Part shown: positions 57,080 to 64,000 of the stretch, one piece after another
Position numbering within the stretch: position 1 is the stretch's first letter
How the letters are laid out: every line of letters starts with the position of its first letter
Source of the DNA: Pseudoalteromonas piscicida
GTDB lineage: Bacteria > Pseudomonadota > Gammaproteobacteria > Enterobacterales > Alteromonadaceae
Length of the DNA stretch: 64,000 bases
Direction of reading: 5' to 3'
Assembly (NCBI RefSeq): GCF_000238315.3
Contig: NZ_CP011925.1
Location: 682,001 to 746,000, forward strand
Notes under the pieces: model-generated
Databases searched by the model: none
What the model saw: only the letters and a program-made list of their open reading frames with translations
What the model was told of the DNA's origin: nothing
Made by a program: the position numbers and the translations under genes

Positions 57080-58438
57080 ATGTATACACCAGAAGTTTGT
57101 TCTCAAGCTAGAAATAGTCGCGATGCTAGATTTGATGGGTTGTTTTTTGTTGCGGTCAAGAGCACCGGCATTTATTGTCGGCCAATATGCCCTGCACCTG
57201 CTGCAAAAGAAAAAAATGTAGAGTATTTTCAATTTGCCCACAATGCTGCGCAAGCTGGCTTTAGACCTTGTATTCGCTGTCGCCCCGATAGTGCACCGGG
57301 TAGTTATGCATGGCTTGGCACGGAAACAACCGCAGTCAGAGCCAAAAAGTTAATCGATGAGGGGGCCTTAATACGCCATTCGACAGAAGACTTAGCCGAT
57401 AGGTTAGGCATTTCGGTCCGTTATTTAAATAAAGTATTCAATCAATACTTTGGCACCAGCCCCAAACAATATGCACTTTATAAGCAATGTGACTTAGCTA
57501 AGCAGCTGTTACAGCAAAGTGACCTTCCTGTTACGCAAGTCGCGTTTGCCGCCGGGTTTAACTCATTGCGACGCTTTAATGATGCATTCCAAAAGCTGTA
57601 TCAGTTATCACCAAGTCAACTCAGAAAAGACGCAGGTAGTGGCTCTACCATTGCGATTTACTTATCCTATCGACCACCATACAACTGGGACAAAATGCAG
57701 CAGTTTTTAGCGATGAGAATTGTGCCAGGTATCGAGTGGTTAACAGAAAACAGTTATGGGCGAACCGTCATGATACAAGGTGAAACAGGGCGTTTCACCG
57801 CGACAATCGAGCCTGAAAAACATCGCTTTAAAGTGGCTATCGCGCTCAGCGATTTATCCTTGTTAGTTCAGATGATTGCACAGATCAGGCGTGTGTTAGA
57901 TTTAGATGCGGACACCTGTTTTATTGAGTCTCACCTTCATGAAGCCGCGCCTGATTTGCCGCTACAAGAGGGACTCAGATTACCCGGGATCTGGAGTGAG
58001 TTTGAAGCGGGCATGAGAGCTATTTTGGGTCAACAAATCAGTGTTCAAGCGGCGAGAAACTTACTCGCTTTATTGGTCGAAACGCTCGGTGAGGTGGCTG
58101 AAGATGGCATGCGTTATTTCCCTAAGCCTAAGGCCGTATTTGATAGTGATCTTGCCTTTTTCAAAATGCCTGAGCGACGAAAAGCGGCTATTAAAGCTTT
58201 TGCTGAGCAATACGTTGGTTCGGAACATGTTGAACTTGATAACTGGTTAAATATTAAAGGTATAGGCCCTTGGACCGTCGATTATGCAAAAATGCGCGGA
58301 TTGAGTCACCCAGACATTTACTTGGGTGGTGATTTGGGTGTCAAAAAGGCAATGGAAAAATCCTTAAAAACAATAGATATCGAAAAGTGTGCTCCTTTTC
58401 GTTCTTATTTAACTTTTCAACTATGGCAACAATTATGA
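57080..58438 (+). CDS. Ada-type regulator / AlkA glycosylase fusion
   Basis: A 452-residue DNA-repair protein combining three modules. The Ada-like zinc domain has C33, C37, C64 and C67 with spacing equal to E. coli Ada (STGIYCRPICPA and RPCIRCRPD). An AraC-type helix-turn-helix follows (LADRLGISVRYLNKVFNQYFG). The C-terminal half (about 190-450) is an AlkA-type 3-methyladenine DNA glycosylase with GIGPWTVDYAKMRG and the candidate catalytic D418. It overlaps the next gene by 4 bp, so both are made together. ATG at 57080 is chosen over the in-frame upstream start at 57035 because it fits Ada N termini. Confidence 0.9.
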   Translation: MYTPEVCSQARNSRDARFDGLFFVAVKSTGIYCRPICPAPAAKEKNVEYFQFAHNAAQAGFRPCIRCRPDSAPGSYAWLGTETTAVRAKKLIDEGALIRHSTEDLADRLGISVRYLNKVFNQYFGTSPKQYALYKQCDLAKQLLQQSDLPVTQVAFAAGFNSLRRFNDAFQKLYQLSPSQLRKDAGSGSTIAIYLSYRPPYNWDKMQQFLAMRIVPGIEWLTENSYGRTVMIQGETGRFTATIEPEKHRFKVAIALSDLSLLVQMIAQIRRVLDLDADTCFIESHLHEAAPDLPLQEGLRLPGIWSEFEAGMRAILGQQISVQAARNLLALLVETLGEVAEDGMRYFPKPKAVFDSDLAFFKMPERRKAAIKAFAEQYVGSEHVELDNWLNIKGIGPWTVDYAKMRGLSHPDIYLGGDLGVKKAMEKSLKTIDIEKCAPFRSYLTFQLWQQL

Positions 58439-58896
58439 TTGAAACTACATTAACCTCGCCCACTGGAGAGTGGATAATACAAGCATCTAGTATTGGTTTA
58501 CGATATGTCGGTTTTTTTCCAAAAGCGCGCTACGAGCAAGGGGAAAATCTGCATACAGAAATGGCAAAAAAACAGTTAACAGAATACTTTGCTGGCAAAC
58601 GCCAATGCTTTGATGTGGCGCTTGATGTGGATGGTACGCACTTTCAAAAGCAAGTCTGGCAGGTGTTGGCACAAGTACCATTTGGTGAAACGCATAGCTA
58701 TGGTTGGATAGCACAGCGCTTAGGTAACAAAAATGCTGTCCGTGCTGTTGGCGCTGCTAACGGCAAAAATCCAATTAGTATCATCGTGCCTTGTCATCGC
58801 ATTATTGGTGCAAATGGCAAACTAACAGGATATGCTGGCGGACTTGAAGCGAAAGAGTGGTTGTTACAACATGAGGGAGTGAGCTTCAAAAAATAG
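58435..58896 (+). CDS. ogt: methylated-DNA-protein-cysteine methyltransferase
   Basis: A 153-residue suicide enzyme that removes methyl from O6-methylguanine. The acceptor is C120 in IIVPCHRIIGANGKLTGYAGG, with GFPFGETHSYG-like sequence (VPFGETHSYGWIAQRLGN) and the recognition helix with AVRAVGAANGKNPI. It starts with ATGA overlapping the Ada/AlkA stop, giving translational coupling. An in-frame upstream start at 58387 is rejected for that reason. Confidence 0.93.
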   Translation: MIETTLTSPTGEWIIQASSIGLRYVGFFPKARYEQGENLHTEMAKKQLTEYFAGKRQCFDVALDVDGTHFQKQVWQVLAQVPFGETHSYGWIAQRLGNKNAVRAVGAANGKNPISIIVPCHRIIGANGKLTGYAGGLEAKEWLLQHEGVSFKK

Positions 58897-58949
58897 AGTA
58901 TACTAGTGGTTAATCGTTGTTATTTCGATTGACTATATGTTTGGAGTGA

Positions 58950-59726
58950 ATGTTGAGACTGCTATTTATTGTTTTTTGCGTTTTTACTTCGTGGGCCTGT
59001 ATGGCAACAGAGGTTCGTTTTTGTTATGAAGATAAACATGCTCCACCCTTTATCCATGGTGCAGGACAAACTGTGCCATCGGCAAATCCAGGCGTCACGA
59101 TCCGGATAGTACAACAGCTTGACGAGCACGTAAAAGAGGTGAGCTTCACCTACACTCGAAAGCCATGGAGCCGTTGTTTGCATGAGCTGGAAAATGGTAA
59201 AGTTGATGCTGTGGTGGCGAGCCATCGAGCGTCTAGAGAAGGGCTAATGGCATATCCAAAGAACCCCGATGGCACTGTTGCACAGCAATATGCAATTAAT
59301 CGGATCAGCACTTGTTTACTCAAAAGCAAAACCAATAAAGCAGCATTAAATCTGAGCAAAGAAATAGAACTCGCAGTCCCTCGTGGCTACGCTATTCGAG
59401 AAAGTATGCCCAAGCATTTTTCCATATTCGAAACCGACTCGTTGGAGCATGCTATTGCACTGGTTGAAAATGAATTACTTGATGCGACCATAGGTCTTTG
59501 CCAAATCGGTAATATGCCAATCACATTATCACCCCCCTTTAACCACTTAGAAGCGGTTTTTCCACCGTTAGAAACGTCGTTTGGTTTTATGGCATTTTCT
59601 GAGCAGTTTTATCAGCAGCACCCTGAGTTAAGCTGGAAAGTGTGGCGTGCAAGTCAGCTTATTAACCTCGACACCTTATATAGTGAGTATTTACGTTCAC
59701 AAACCACCCAAATGGATAAGCAATAG
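58950..59726 (+). CDS. periplasmic solute-binding-like protein
   Basis: A 258-residue secreted protein with a signal peptide (cut near CMATE, residue 19). It resembles amino-acid-type (SBP_bac_3) periplasmic binding domains: VRFCYEDKHAPPFIHGAG, TYTRKPWSRCLHELENGKVDAVVASHRASREGL, and FGFMAFSEQFYQQHPELSWKVW. No ABC transporter genes are adjacent, so its partner and ligand are unknown; stand-alone versions can act in signalling or scavenging. It lies 53 bp after the repair pair but is unrelated in function. Confidence 0.75.
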   Translation: MLRLLFIVFCVFTSWACMATEVRFCYEDKHAPPFIHGAGQTVPSANPGVTIRIVQQLDEHVKEVSFTYTRKPWSRCLHELENGKVDAVVASHRASREGLMAYPKNPDGTVAQQYAINRISTCLLKSKTNKAALNLSKEIELAVPRGYAIRESMPKHFSIFETDSLEHAIALVENELLDATIGLCQIGNMPITLSPPFNHLEAVFPPLETSFGFMAFSEQFYQQHPELSWKVWRASQLINLDTLYSEYLRSQTTQMDKQ

Positions 59727-59782
59727 ATCTTTTAATCGTTAGTCAGTAAACTAGCGCGAATTTTTATTTCGAAATATCTATT

Positions 59783-60361
59783 ATGGCTCAGCTTTATTTT
59801 TACTATTCGGCAATGAATGCCGGTAAATCTACGACTTTATTGCAGTCGGCATTTAACTACCGAGAGCGAGGCATGCGCCCGTTTATTATCACCGCTGCAA
59901 TTGATAACCGTGCTGGTGTGGGCAAAGTAGCGTCGCGTATCGGCTTAGAGGCTGAGGCGCAAGTTTTTGAAAGCCAAACAGATGTGAAAGCACTACTGAT
60001 GTCTGCTCATACCGAGAATAAAATTGACTGTGTATTGGTAGATGAGTGCCAGTTTCTAACAAAAGCTCAAGTCGCAGAGCTGACGGATATCGTCGATGAA
60101 CTGCGGATCCCGGTATTATGCTATGGTCTTAGGACGGACTTTCGTGGTGAGCTGTTTGAAGGCTCGCAATATTTGCTGGCGTGGGCAGATAAATTGATTG
60201 AGCTAAAAACCATCTGTCACTGCGGTCGCAAAGCAAACCGAGTGCTTCGCACCGATGAGCACGGTAAAGCTATTGCGGATGGCGATCAAGTTGTGATTGG
60301 TGGTAACGATAGGTATGTTTCTCTTTGTAGAAAACACTATAAGGATGCCCTAAGCGCATAA
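59783..60361 (+). CDS. tdk: thymidine kinase (type II)
   Basis: A 192-residue cytoplasmic kinase that phosphorylates thymidine and deoxyuridine. Features are the P-loop [23 protein letters not shown], the [16 protein letters not shown] segment, and the zinc-finger cysteines in [13 protein letters not shown] and LCRKH. Length is typical of the bacterial type II family. It is a single gene without obvious operon partners. Confidence 0.95.
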   Translation: MAQLYFYYSAMNAGKSTTLLQSAFNYRERGMRPFIITAAIDNRAGVGKVASRIGLEAEAQVFESQTDVKALLMSAHTENKIDCVLVDECQFLTKAQVAELTDIVDELRIPVLCYGLRTDFRGELFEGSQYLLAWADKLIELKTICHCGRKANRVLRTDEHGKAIADGDQVVIGGNDRYVSLCRKHYKDALSA

Positions 60362-60542
60362 GTATATTCAAACCTGATGTGCTGTGAAGAGTGGCTTCTT
60401 TACAGTACAGATCCCGTTCTATAGTCACTCAGTATTTCTTCCTACCATAGTGCTAAATATATACCATTTTCTGGTTCGAATAATTTGGTAAACCTGCGGA
60501 TTTGTACCATCCTTAAGAAATAGGAGTAAGGATGTCATTTTA

Positions 60543-61940
60543 ATGAGTCAGCAGCAGCCATTATCTTTCTTAAACGTTTCAGAGCCTGATGAACAAAGCC
60601 TAGACGAGTGTGCATCTCCTTGGGTCGTGTTGATCGTCGATGATGAACCTGAAGTGCATGATGTGACTAAACTTGTGTTAACGGCTTACAGGTTTGAATT
60701 AAAACCGCTCGAGTTACTTCATGCCTATAGCAAAAAAGAAGCGATTGATATTTTAAGCAATCGAGATGATGTTGCATTGATTTTACTCGATGTCATTATG
60801 GAAAGTGAAGAAGCGGGTTTAGAATGTGCGCAATACATACGTGAAGAACTTGGCTATCATAACGTGAGAATAGTACTACGAACCGGTCAGCCCGGCAGTG
60901 TGCCGGAACATGAAGTCATGCTGCGTTATGATATCAATGACTATAAAAATAAAACTGACCTCACAAAATCTCGTCTATTCACTATGTTAACCAGCTCGCT
61001 GCGCTCTTATCGAGATTTAAATCGACTTGAGTTGTTGACCGATGAACTAACCAAACTTAACGAAGGATTGGAAGAAAAGGTCAAGCAGCGCACCCATGAA
61101 CTTGAGTCGTCAAATGATGCCTTAAGAGAGGCATATAACCGTATTGCTGAGCAGCAGCAAGCGTTGATCCAATCAGAAAAGCTCGCTTCAGTAGGACAGT
61201 TTGCTGCGGGTGTAGCCCATGAAATAAATAATCCGCTTGCGTACTTAAAAAGTAACTTAGAGTTTGTACAAAGTTCGTTGGTTAAGTTGTATCGAGCTTG
61301 GTAATTTTTGGCAAATAATTCGCAACTCTCGCCTGAATGTGCAAAATCACTGAGTGAATTGGAGAAAGAGTATCAACTAAACTGGGCTTTGAGTGAAAGT
61401 GATGATGTGATGGCTGAAATGCACTCGGGACTCGACAGAATTCAACTGATTGTTAAAGAACTGAGTGTGTTTTTTGAGAGTAATCAAACTCAGTTTCAGC
61501 AAGTAGAATTCTATTCTCAAATTATGGATTCTGTGATGATTAATTTGGAGTTGGATGGTACAAACTTAAGCCTAATTGAATTTGAAAAAGGAGAGCGGTT
61601 TGAGTTGCACTGTGCCCCAGCACTCCTAGAACACAGTATTTACTGCCTCATAAAGAACGCTTTAGAAAGTACGGGTAGAATGCGAAAGGCCATTAAAATA
61701 AACACGAAAGTTGAGGATCAAACACTCTCTATCGATATCTTCGATTGTGGTGAGGGGATTGCGGATAAGCTGGTACATCGAGTATTTGATCCGTTTTATA
61801 CCACTAAAGCCTCAGAAAAGCATGTGGGACTTGGGTTAACTATCGCATCTAATATCATCAAATCTCACGGTGGTGAACTGATCATAAAATCTACTATCGG
61901 TAAAGGCACCAGAGCGACTATAAATTTGCCACTAATTTGA
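60543..61940 (+). pseudogene. REC-histidine kinase interrupted by one in-frame TAA
   Basis: Two ORFs in the same frame (60543-61304 and 61308-61940) together encode one 464-codon sensor kinase. The first part has a receiver (D83 in LLDVIMESEEAG), a linker coiled coil and a HisKA-like H226 in GVAHEINNPLAYL. It ends with LYRAW at TAA 61302-61304. The second part continues with the ATPase: LIKNALES, DCGEGI, FDPFYTT and GLGLTIAS. Alone, neither part would give a normal kinase, although the first could still act as a receiver. Recent nonsense mutation is likeliest; sequencing error or readthrough is possible. Confidence 0.8.
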
Positions 61941-62100
61941 TTCAACTCTGGTTAATGCACTCTCCAATTATTAAATCTGAACTTAAAGAAATCAGTTAGT
62001 TTGCTATCTATCCAATCCTCAAGTTATCTCTTCAGTCGATATATTAAGATGCAGAAATGTGGCGACTGACACCTATAGCGCTATAACTTTAGGTGAAGAA

Positions 62101-62117
62101 GTGTCCGCTGCGGACAC
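62101..62117. promoter_or_regulatory. upstream activator palindrome, site 1
   Basis: GTGTCCGC-T-GCGGACAC is an 8-1-8 perfect palindrome, centred about 82 bp upstream of the -24 element. It is a candidate binding site for a sigma-54 activator. Confidence 0.75.
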
Positions 62118-62124
62118 TTTTTCC

Positions 62125-62134
62125 GTCCGCGGAC
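62125..62134. promoter_or_regulatory. upstream activator palindrome, site 2
   Basis: GTCCGCGGAC is a perfect 10-bp palindrome sharing the GTCC and GGAC half-sites with 62101-62117. It is centred 20.5 bp away, about two helical turns. Confidence 0.7.
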
Positions 62135-62189
62135 ATATTTTATCCACTTCTAAAATAAAATAAATCAATAAAATCAACGCTTTAAATTT

Positions 62190-62205
62190 TGGCACAAAGT
62201 TCGCC
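62190..62205 (+). promoter_or_regulatory. sigma-54-type promoter of the efflux operon
   Basis: TGGCACAAAGTTCGCC contains GG (62191-62192) and GC (62203-62204) with ten bases between, matching the -24/-12 sigma-54 pattern (TGGCAC-N5-TTGC, one change at -12). The start codon of the 33-aa ORF is about 40 bp downstream. Confidence 0.7.
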
Positions 62206-62242
62206 TCTTTTACTGCATACAAACTAATAAAGAAGATACGTT

Positions 62243-62344
62243 ATGTGGTTAAGTACTGCTTTTTTAATTTCACCCTTGATGATGTTGGCTGTAGCAACGG
62301 TTGTGGCGGTATTTGACTCGTTAATTCGAGGAGAATCATTATGA
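62243..62344 (+). CDS. 33-aa membrane peptide leading the efflux operon
   Basis: The ORF runs from ATG 62243 to TGA 62342-62344. The product has one membrane-spanning segment, roughly STAFLISPLMMLAVATVVAV, then a short charged tail (FDSLIRGES). A weak AAGA sequence lies upstream. Its stop overlaps the adaptor start by four bases (ATGA), so translation of the two is coupled. I do not recognise a family. Its position between the promoter and the adaptor suggests a small regulatory or scaffold peptide of the pump; this is inference. Confidence 0.6.
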   Translation: MWLSTAFLISPLMMLAVATVVAVFDSLIRGESL

Positions 62345-63597
62345 TTAAAGACACAAGCGGACAAGACGAAGTGCTCCAAACTGGTAAATCTAAAAAGAAG
62401 CTTGGTCTTGTATTAGCGGGTGTTGTAATTATTGCAGCGCTTAGTGCACAAGTCGTGTTTGGTGGACCCAATGCGAGTAGCTCCGTGGCTAAAGATAGAG
62501 TACAAATTGCAGCCGTGACTTTTGGTGAGTTTACCCGCGATATTGCCGCCACAGGTTTTGTCGTTGCTGCAAATGCACCACAAATTTACAGTCCGGAGCA
62601 GGGTTATGTCTCTTTACAGGTTAAAGCGGGTGATAGCGTGACTCAAGGTGAAGTGCTAGCCACAGTCAAAAGTCCAACTTTAACCAACCGGCTCCAACAA
62701 GAAGAAGCGGAGCTGCAAAGACTGAGTGGTGAGCTTGAAGGGAAAAAGTTAGATGTTAGACGTCAAAACTTGGCGTTAAATCGCTCCTTAGATCTCGCTC
62801 GTGTCGAACTATTAGCGGCAGATAGAGAGGACCGACGAGCTCAGTTATCTATCCAAAAAAACCTCATCAGCCAAATTGATTTAGAAGAAGCGCAAGACGA
62901 CCTCGCGCGGGCAAAATTAAACTTCAATCATGCAGAGCAAGAAGTTGCGCTAGGCAAAGATACCTTGGCCTTTGAACTTAAATCTGTTGAGAAACAGCTT
63001 GAGCGGCAACGTTTAATTGTTGAGGAATTAAAACGTCAAGTTGCAAGTTTAGATGTGATTGCGCCGGTTTCAGGCATAGTCGGTAATTTACTAGTTGATC
63101 AAAATGCGCTTGTTAATGCCAATCAGGGGTTGATGAAACTCGTTGACCTAAGTGCTTATGAAGCCGAGCTTCAGGTTCCTGAAAGTTATGCGGCAGAGCT
63201 TGGACTCGGGATGACCGTCGAGCTCAGGATTGGCAACCAAAATATTTCTGGCGTGTTATCTGCGATTTCTCCAGAAGTAAATAACCGTGAAGTCACCACT
63301 CGAGTACGTTTTTCGGACGAAAACATTGATGGCATTAGACAAAATCAACGTTTGTCTGCTCGAATTTTACTAGAACACAAAGAAAACACCTTAATGGTTA
63401 AACGTGGTGCTTTCATGAGTGAAGGTGGGCACATCGCTTACAAGCTAAGTGGTGATATCGCTGAGCGAATTGAGATCACCACCGGTACCTCAAGCATCAG
63501 TGAAGTTGAAGTGCTTAATGGTTTACAGCAAGGCGATCAAATCATCATCAGTAGTTACGACGCATTCGAACGTGCGCCCAGCATCTTATTAAGATAA
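62341..63597 (+). CDS. efflux periplasmic adaptor (HlyD/MacA-like)
   Basis: A 418-residue membrane-fusion protein with one N-terminal transmembrane helix (about 20-41). The lipoyl half-sites (YSPEQGYVSLQVKAGDSVTQGEVLATV and DVIAPVSGIVGNLLVDQNALVN) flank a long coiled-coil hairpin (about 115-240). A beta-barrel and membrane-proximal domain follow. It pairs with the ABC ATPase gene 14 bp downstream, so the complex is probably a MacAB-like exporter. The start overlaps the 33-aa ORF stop (ATGA). Regulation is probably sigma-54-dependent. Confidence 0.85.
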   Translation: MIKDTSGQDEVLQTGKSKKKLGLVLAGVVIIAALSAQVVFGGPNASSSVAKDRVQIAAVTFGEFTRDIAATGFVVAANAPQIYSPEQGYVSLQVKAGDSVTQGEVLATVKSPTLTNRLQQEEAELQRLSGELEGKKLDVRRQNLALNRSLDLARVELLAADREDRRAQLSIQKNLISQIDLEEAQDDLARAKLNFNHAEQEVALGKDTLAFELKSVEKQLERQRLIVEELKRQVASLDVIAPVSGIVGNLLVDQNALVNANQGLMKLVDLSAYEAELQVPESYAAELGLGMTVELRIGNQNISGVLSAISPEVNNREVTTRVRFSDENIDGIRQNQRLSARILLEHKENTLMVKRGAFMSEGGHIAYKLSGDIAERIEITTGTSSISEVEVLNGLQQGDQIIISSYDAFERAPSILLR

Positions 63598-63611
63598 GAA
63601 GGAAAACAATA

Positions 63612-64000
63612 ATGTTAGCTATGAATAATATCGGCAAAGTATACCAAACTGATATGGTGCAAACACACGCACTCAGAGATTTTAACCTGCAAGTAAATGA
63701 AGGTGAGTTTATCGCGGTAACAGGCCCTTCAGGCTCAGGTAAAACGACCTTCTTAAATATTGCTGGGATGCTAGAAGGGTACTCTAGTGGCCAATATATG
63801 CTAGATGGAATTGATGTTGGTAAGCTCAACGACAATCAAAGAGCTGATCTGCGAAACCAAAAAATCGGTTTTATTTTTCAAGGCTTTAACCTTATCCCAG
63901 ATTTAAACTTGTACGAAAATGTTGAAGTGCCACTACGCTATCGTGGTATCAAGGCAGCTGAGCGCAAGCGCAGAATTGAAAACTGTCTAGAGCAAGTTGG
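63612..64000 (+). CDS. ABC transporter ATP-binding protein (MacB/LolD-like), partial
   Basis: The gene runs off the window; the first ~129 residues are visible. They include the A-loop region (YQTDMVQTHALRDFNLQV), the Walker A motif GPSGSGKTTFLN and the Q-loop IGFIFQGFNLIPDLNLYENVEVPL. This is the MacB/LolD/FtsE-type ATPase class that energises transport through FtsX-like permeases. Its neighbour is the adaptor 14 bp upstream. The ribosome-binding site AAGGAAA precedes ATG 63612. Confidence 0.9.
   Translation, partial: MLAMNNIGKVYQTDMVQTHALRDFNLQVNEGEFIAVTGPSGSGKTTFLNIAGMLEGYSSGQYMLDGIDVGKLNDNQRADLRNQKIGFIFQGFNLIPDLNLYENVEVPLRYRGIKAAERKRRIENCLEQV

Noticed and set aside
56984..57253. 89-aa minus-strand ORF
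   Set aside because: It overlaps the Ada domain in antisense and has no support from a ribosome-binding site or family match.
62241..62552. 103-aa minus-strand ORF
   Set aside because: It is antisense to the 33-aa ORF and adaptor. The plus-strand ORF has coding logic (stop/start overlap) and the minus-strand one does not.
1..64000. CRISPR arrays, tRNA/rRNA genes, IS transposases and prophage genes
   Set aside because: I saw no regularly spaced direct repeats, cloverleaf-like segments or transposase/integrase ORFs. The only repeats are short inverted-end elements and one 23-bp tandem duplication.

Overview
The window looks like a chromosomal segment of a marine gammaproteobacterium, most likely Pseudoalteromonas or a close Alteromonadales relative. 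The reasons are moderate-to-low GC, a laminarin-type glucan locus with ExoP-like GH3 and GH16 lipoproteins, many TonB-dependent receptors, large hybrid kinases, and families of short inverted-repeat elements with ATACCAATT or TAGGGCCTGTT ends. The genus is inferred from gene content and style, not from a marker gene. I saw no rRNA, tRNA, CRISPR array, phage or transposase gene.

Region 1 (about 0.5-17.3 kb) is a beta-glucan (laminarin-type) utilisation locus. It encodes a secreted GH16 lipoprotein with three C-terminal repeats, a large TonB-dependent receptor, a GH3 lipoprotein, an FHS-type sugar transporter, a cytoplasmic GH1 beta-glucosidase, a LacI regulator and a sugar-porter MFS. Four near-identical 14-bp LacI-type palindromes lie in front of GH16 and between the divergent MFS/GH1 units, so the LacI protein probably controls the set. 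An unrelated insert (LysE-type exporter, 53-aa membrane protein, YqcI/GntA-like protein, DUF1801 protein) sits inside the locus.

Region 2 (17.4-31.2 kb) holds a phosphatase/phosphodiesterase fused to four hemopexin-like repeats, threonine aldolase, and two siderophore-type TonB receptors with Fur-like boxes. It also holds a three-domain fusion (cysteine desulfurase, persulfide-dioxygenase-like MBL, rhodanese) divergent from a TauE/SafE-type exporter, and an AraC regulator with a GyrI-like domain.

Region 3 (31.2-47.9 kb) is signalling: a degenerate double-receiver protein, a REC-EAL protein, a 1.56-kaa NIT-type hybrid kinase with HPt, a GAF protein, a second hybrid kinase and a periplasmic-propeller GGDEF-EAL protein. 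A CDF metal transporter with an unusual metal site lies among them.

Region 4 (48.2-56.9 kb) is metal and oxidative-stress biology: bfd, two complementary bacterioferritin subunits, a Czc-type RND pump without an outer-membrane partner gene, a canonical CDF transporter and Mn-type sodA with an upstream partner ORF. Fur-like sites are recognisable at several of these.

Region 5 (57.0-64.0 kb) holds an Ada/AlkA fusion coupled to an O6-alkylguanine methyltransferase, a periplasmic binding protein, thymidine kinase, and a sensor kinase split by one in-frame TAA. It ends with an apparent sigma-54-dependent efflux operon that begins with an unannotated 33-aa membrane peptide and runs off the end in an ABC ATPase. 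Intergenic gaps are largely occupied by MITE-like repeats, terminators and operator sites, as listed.
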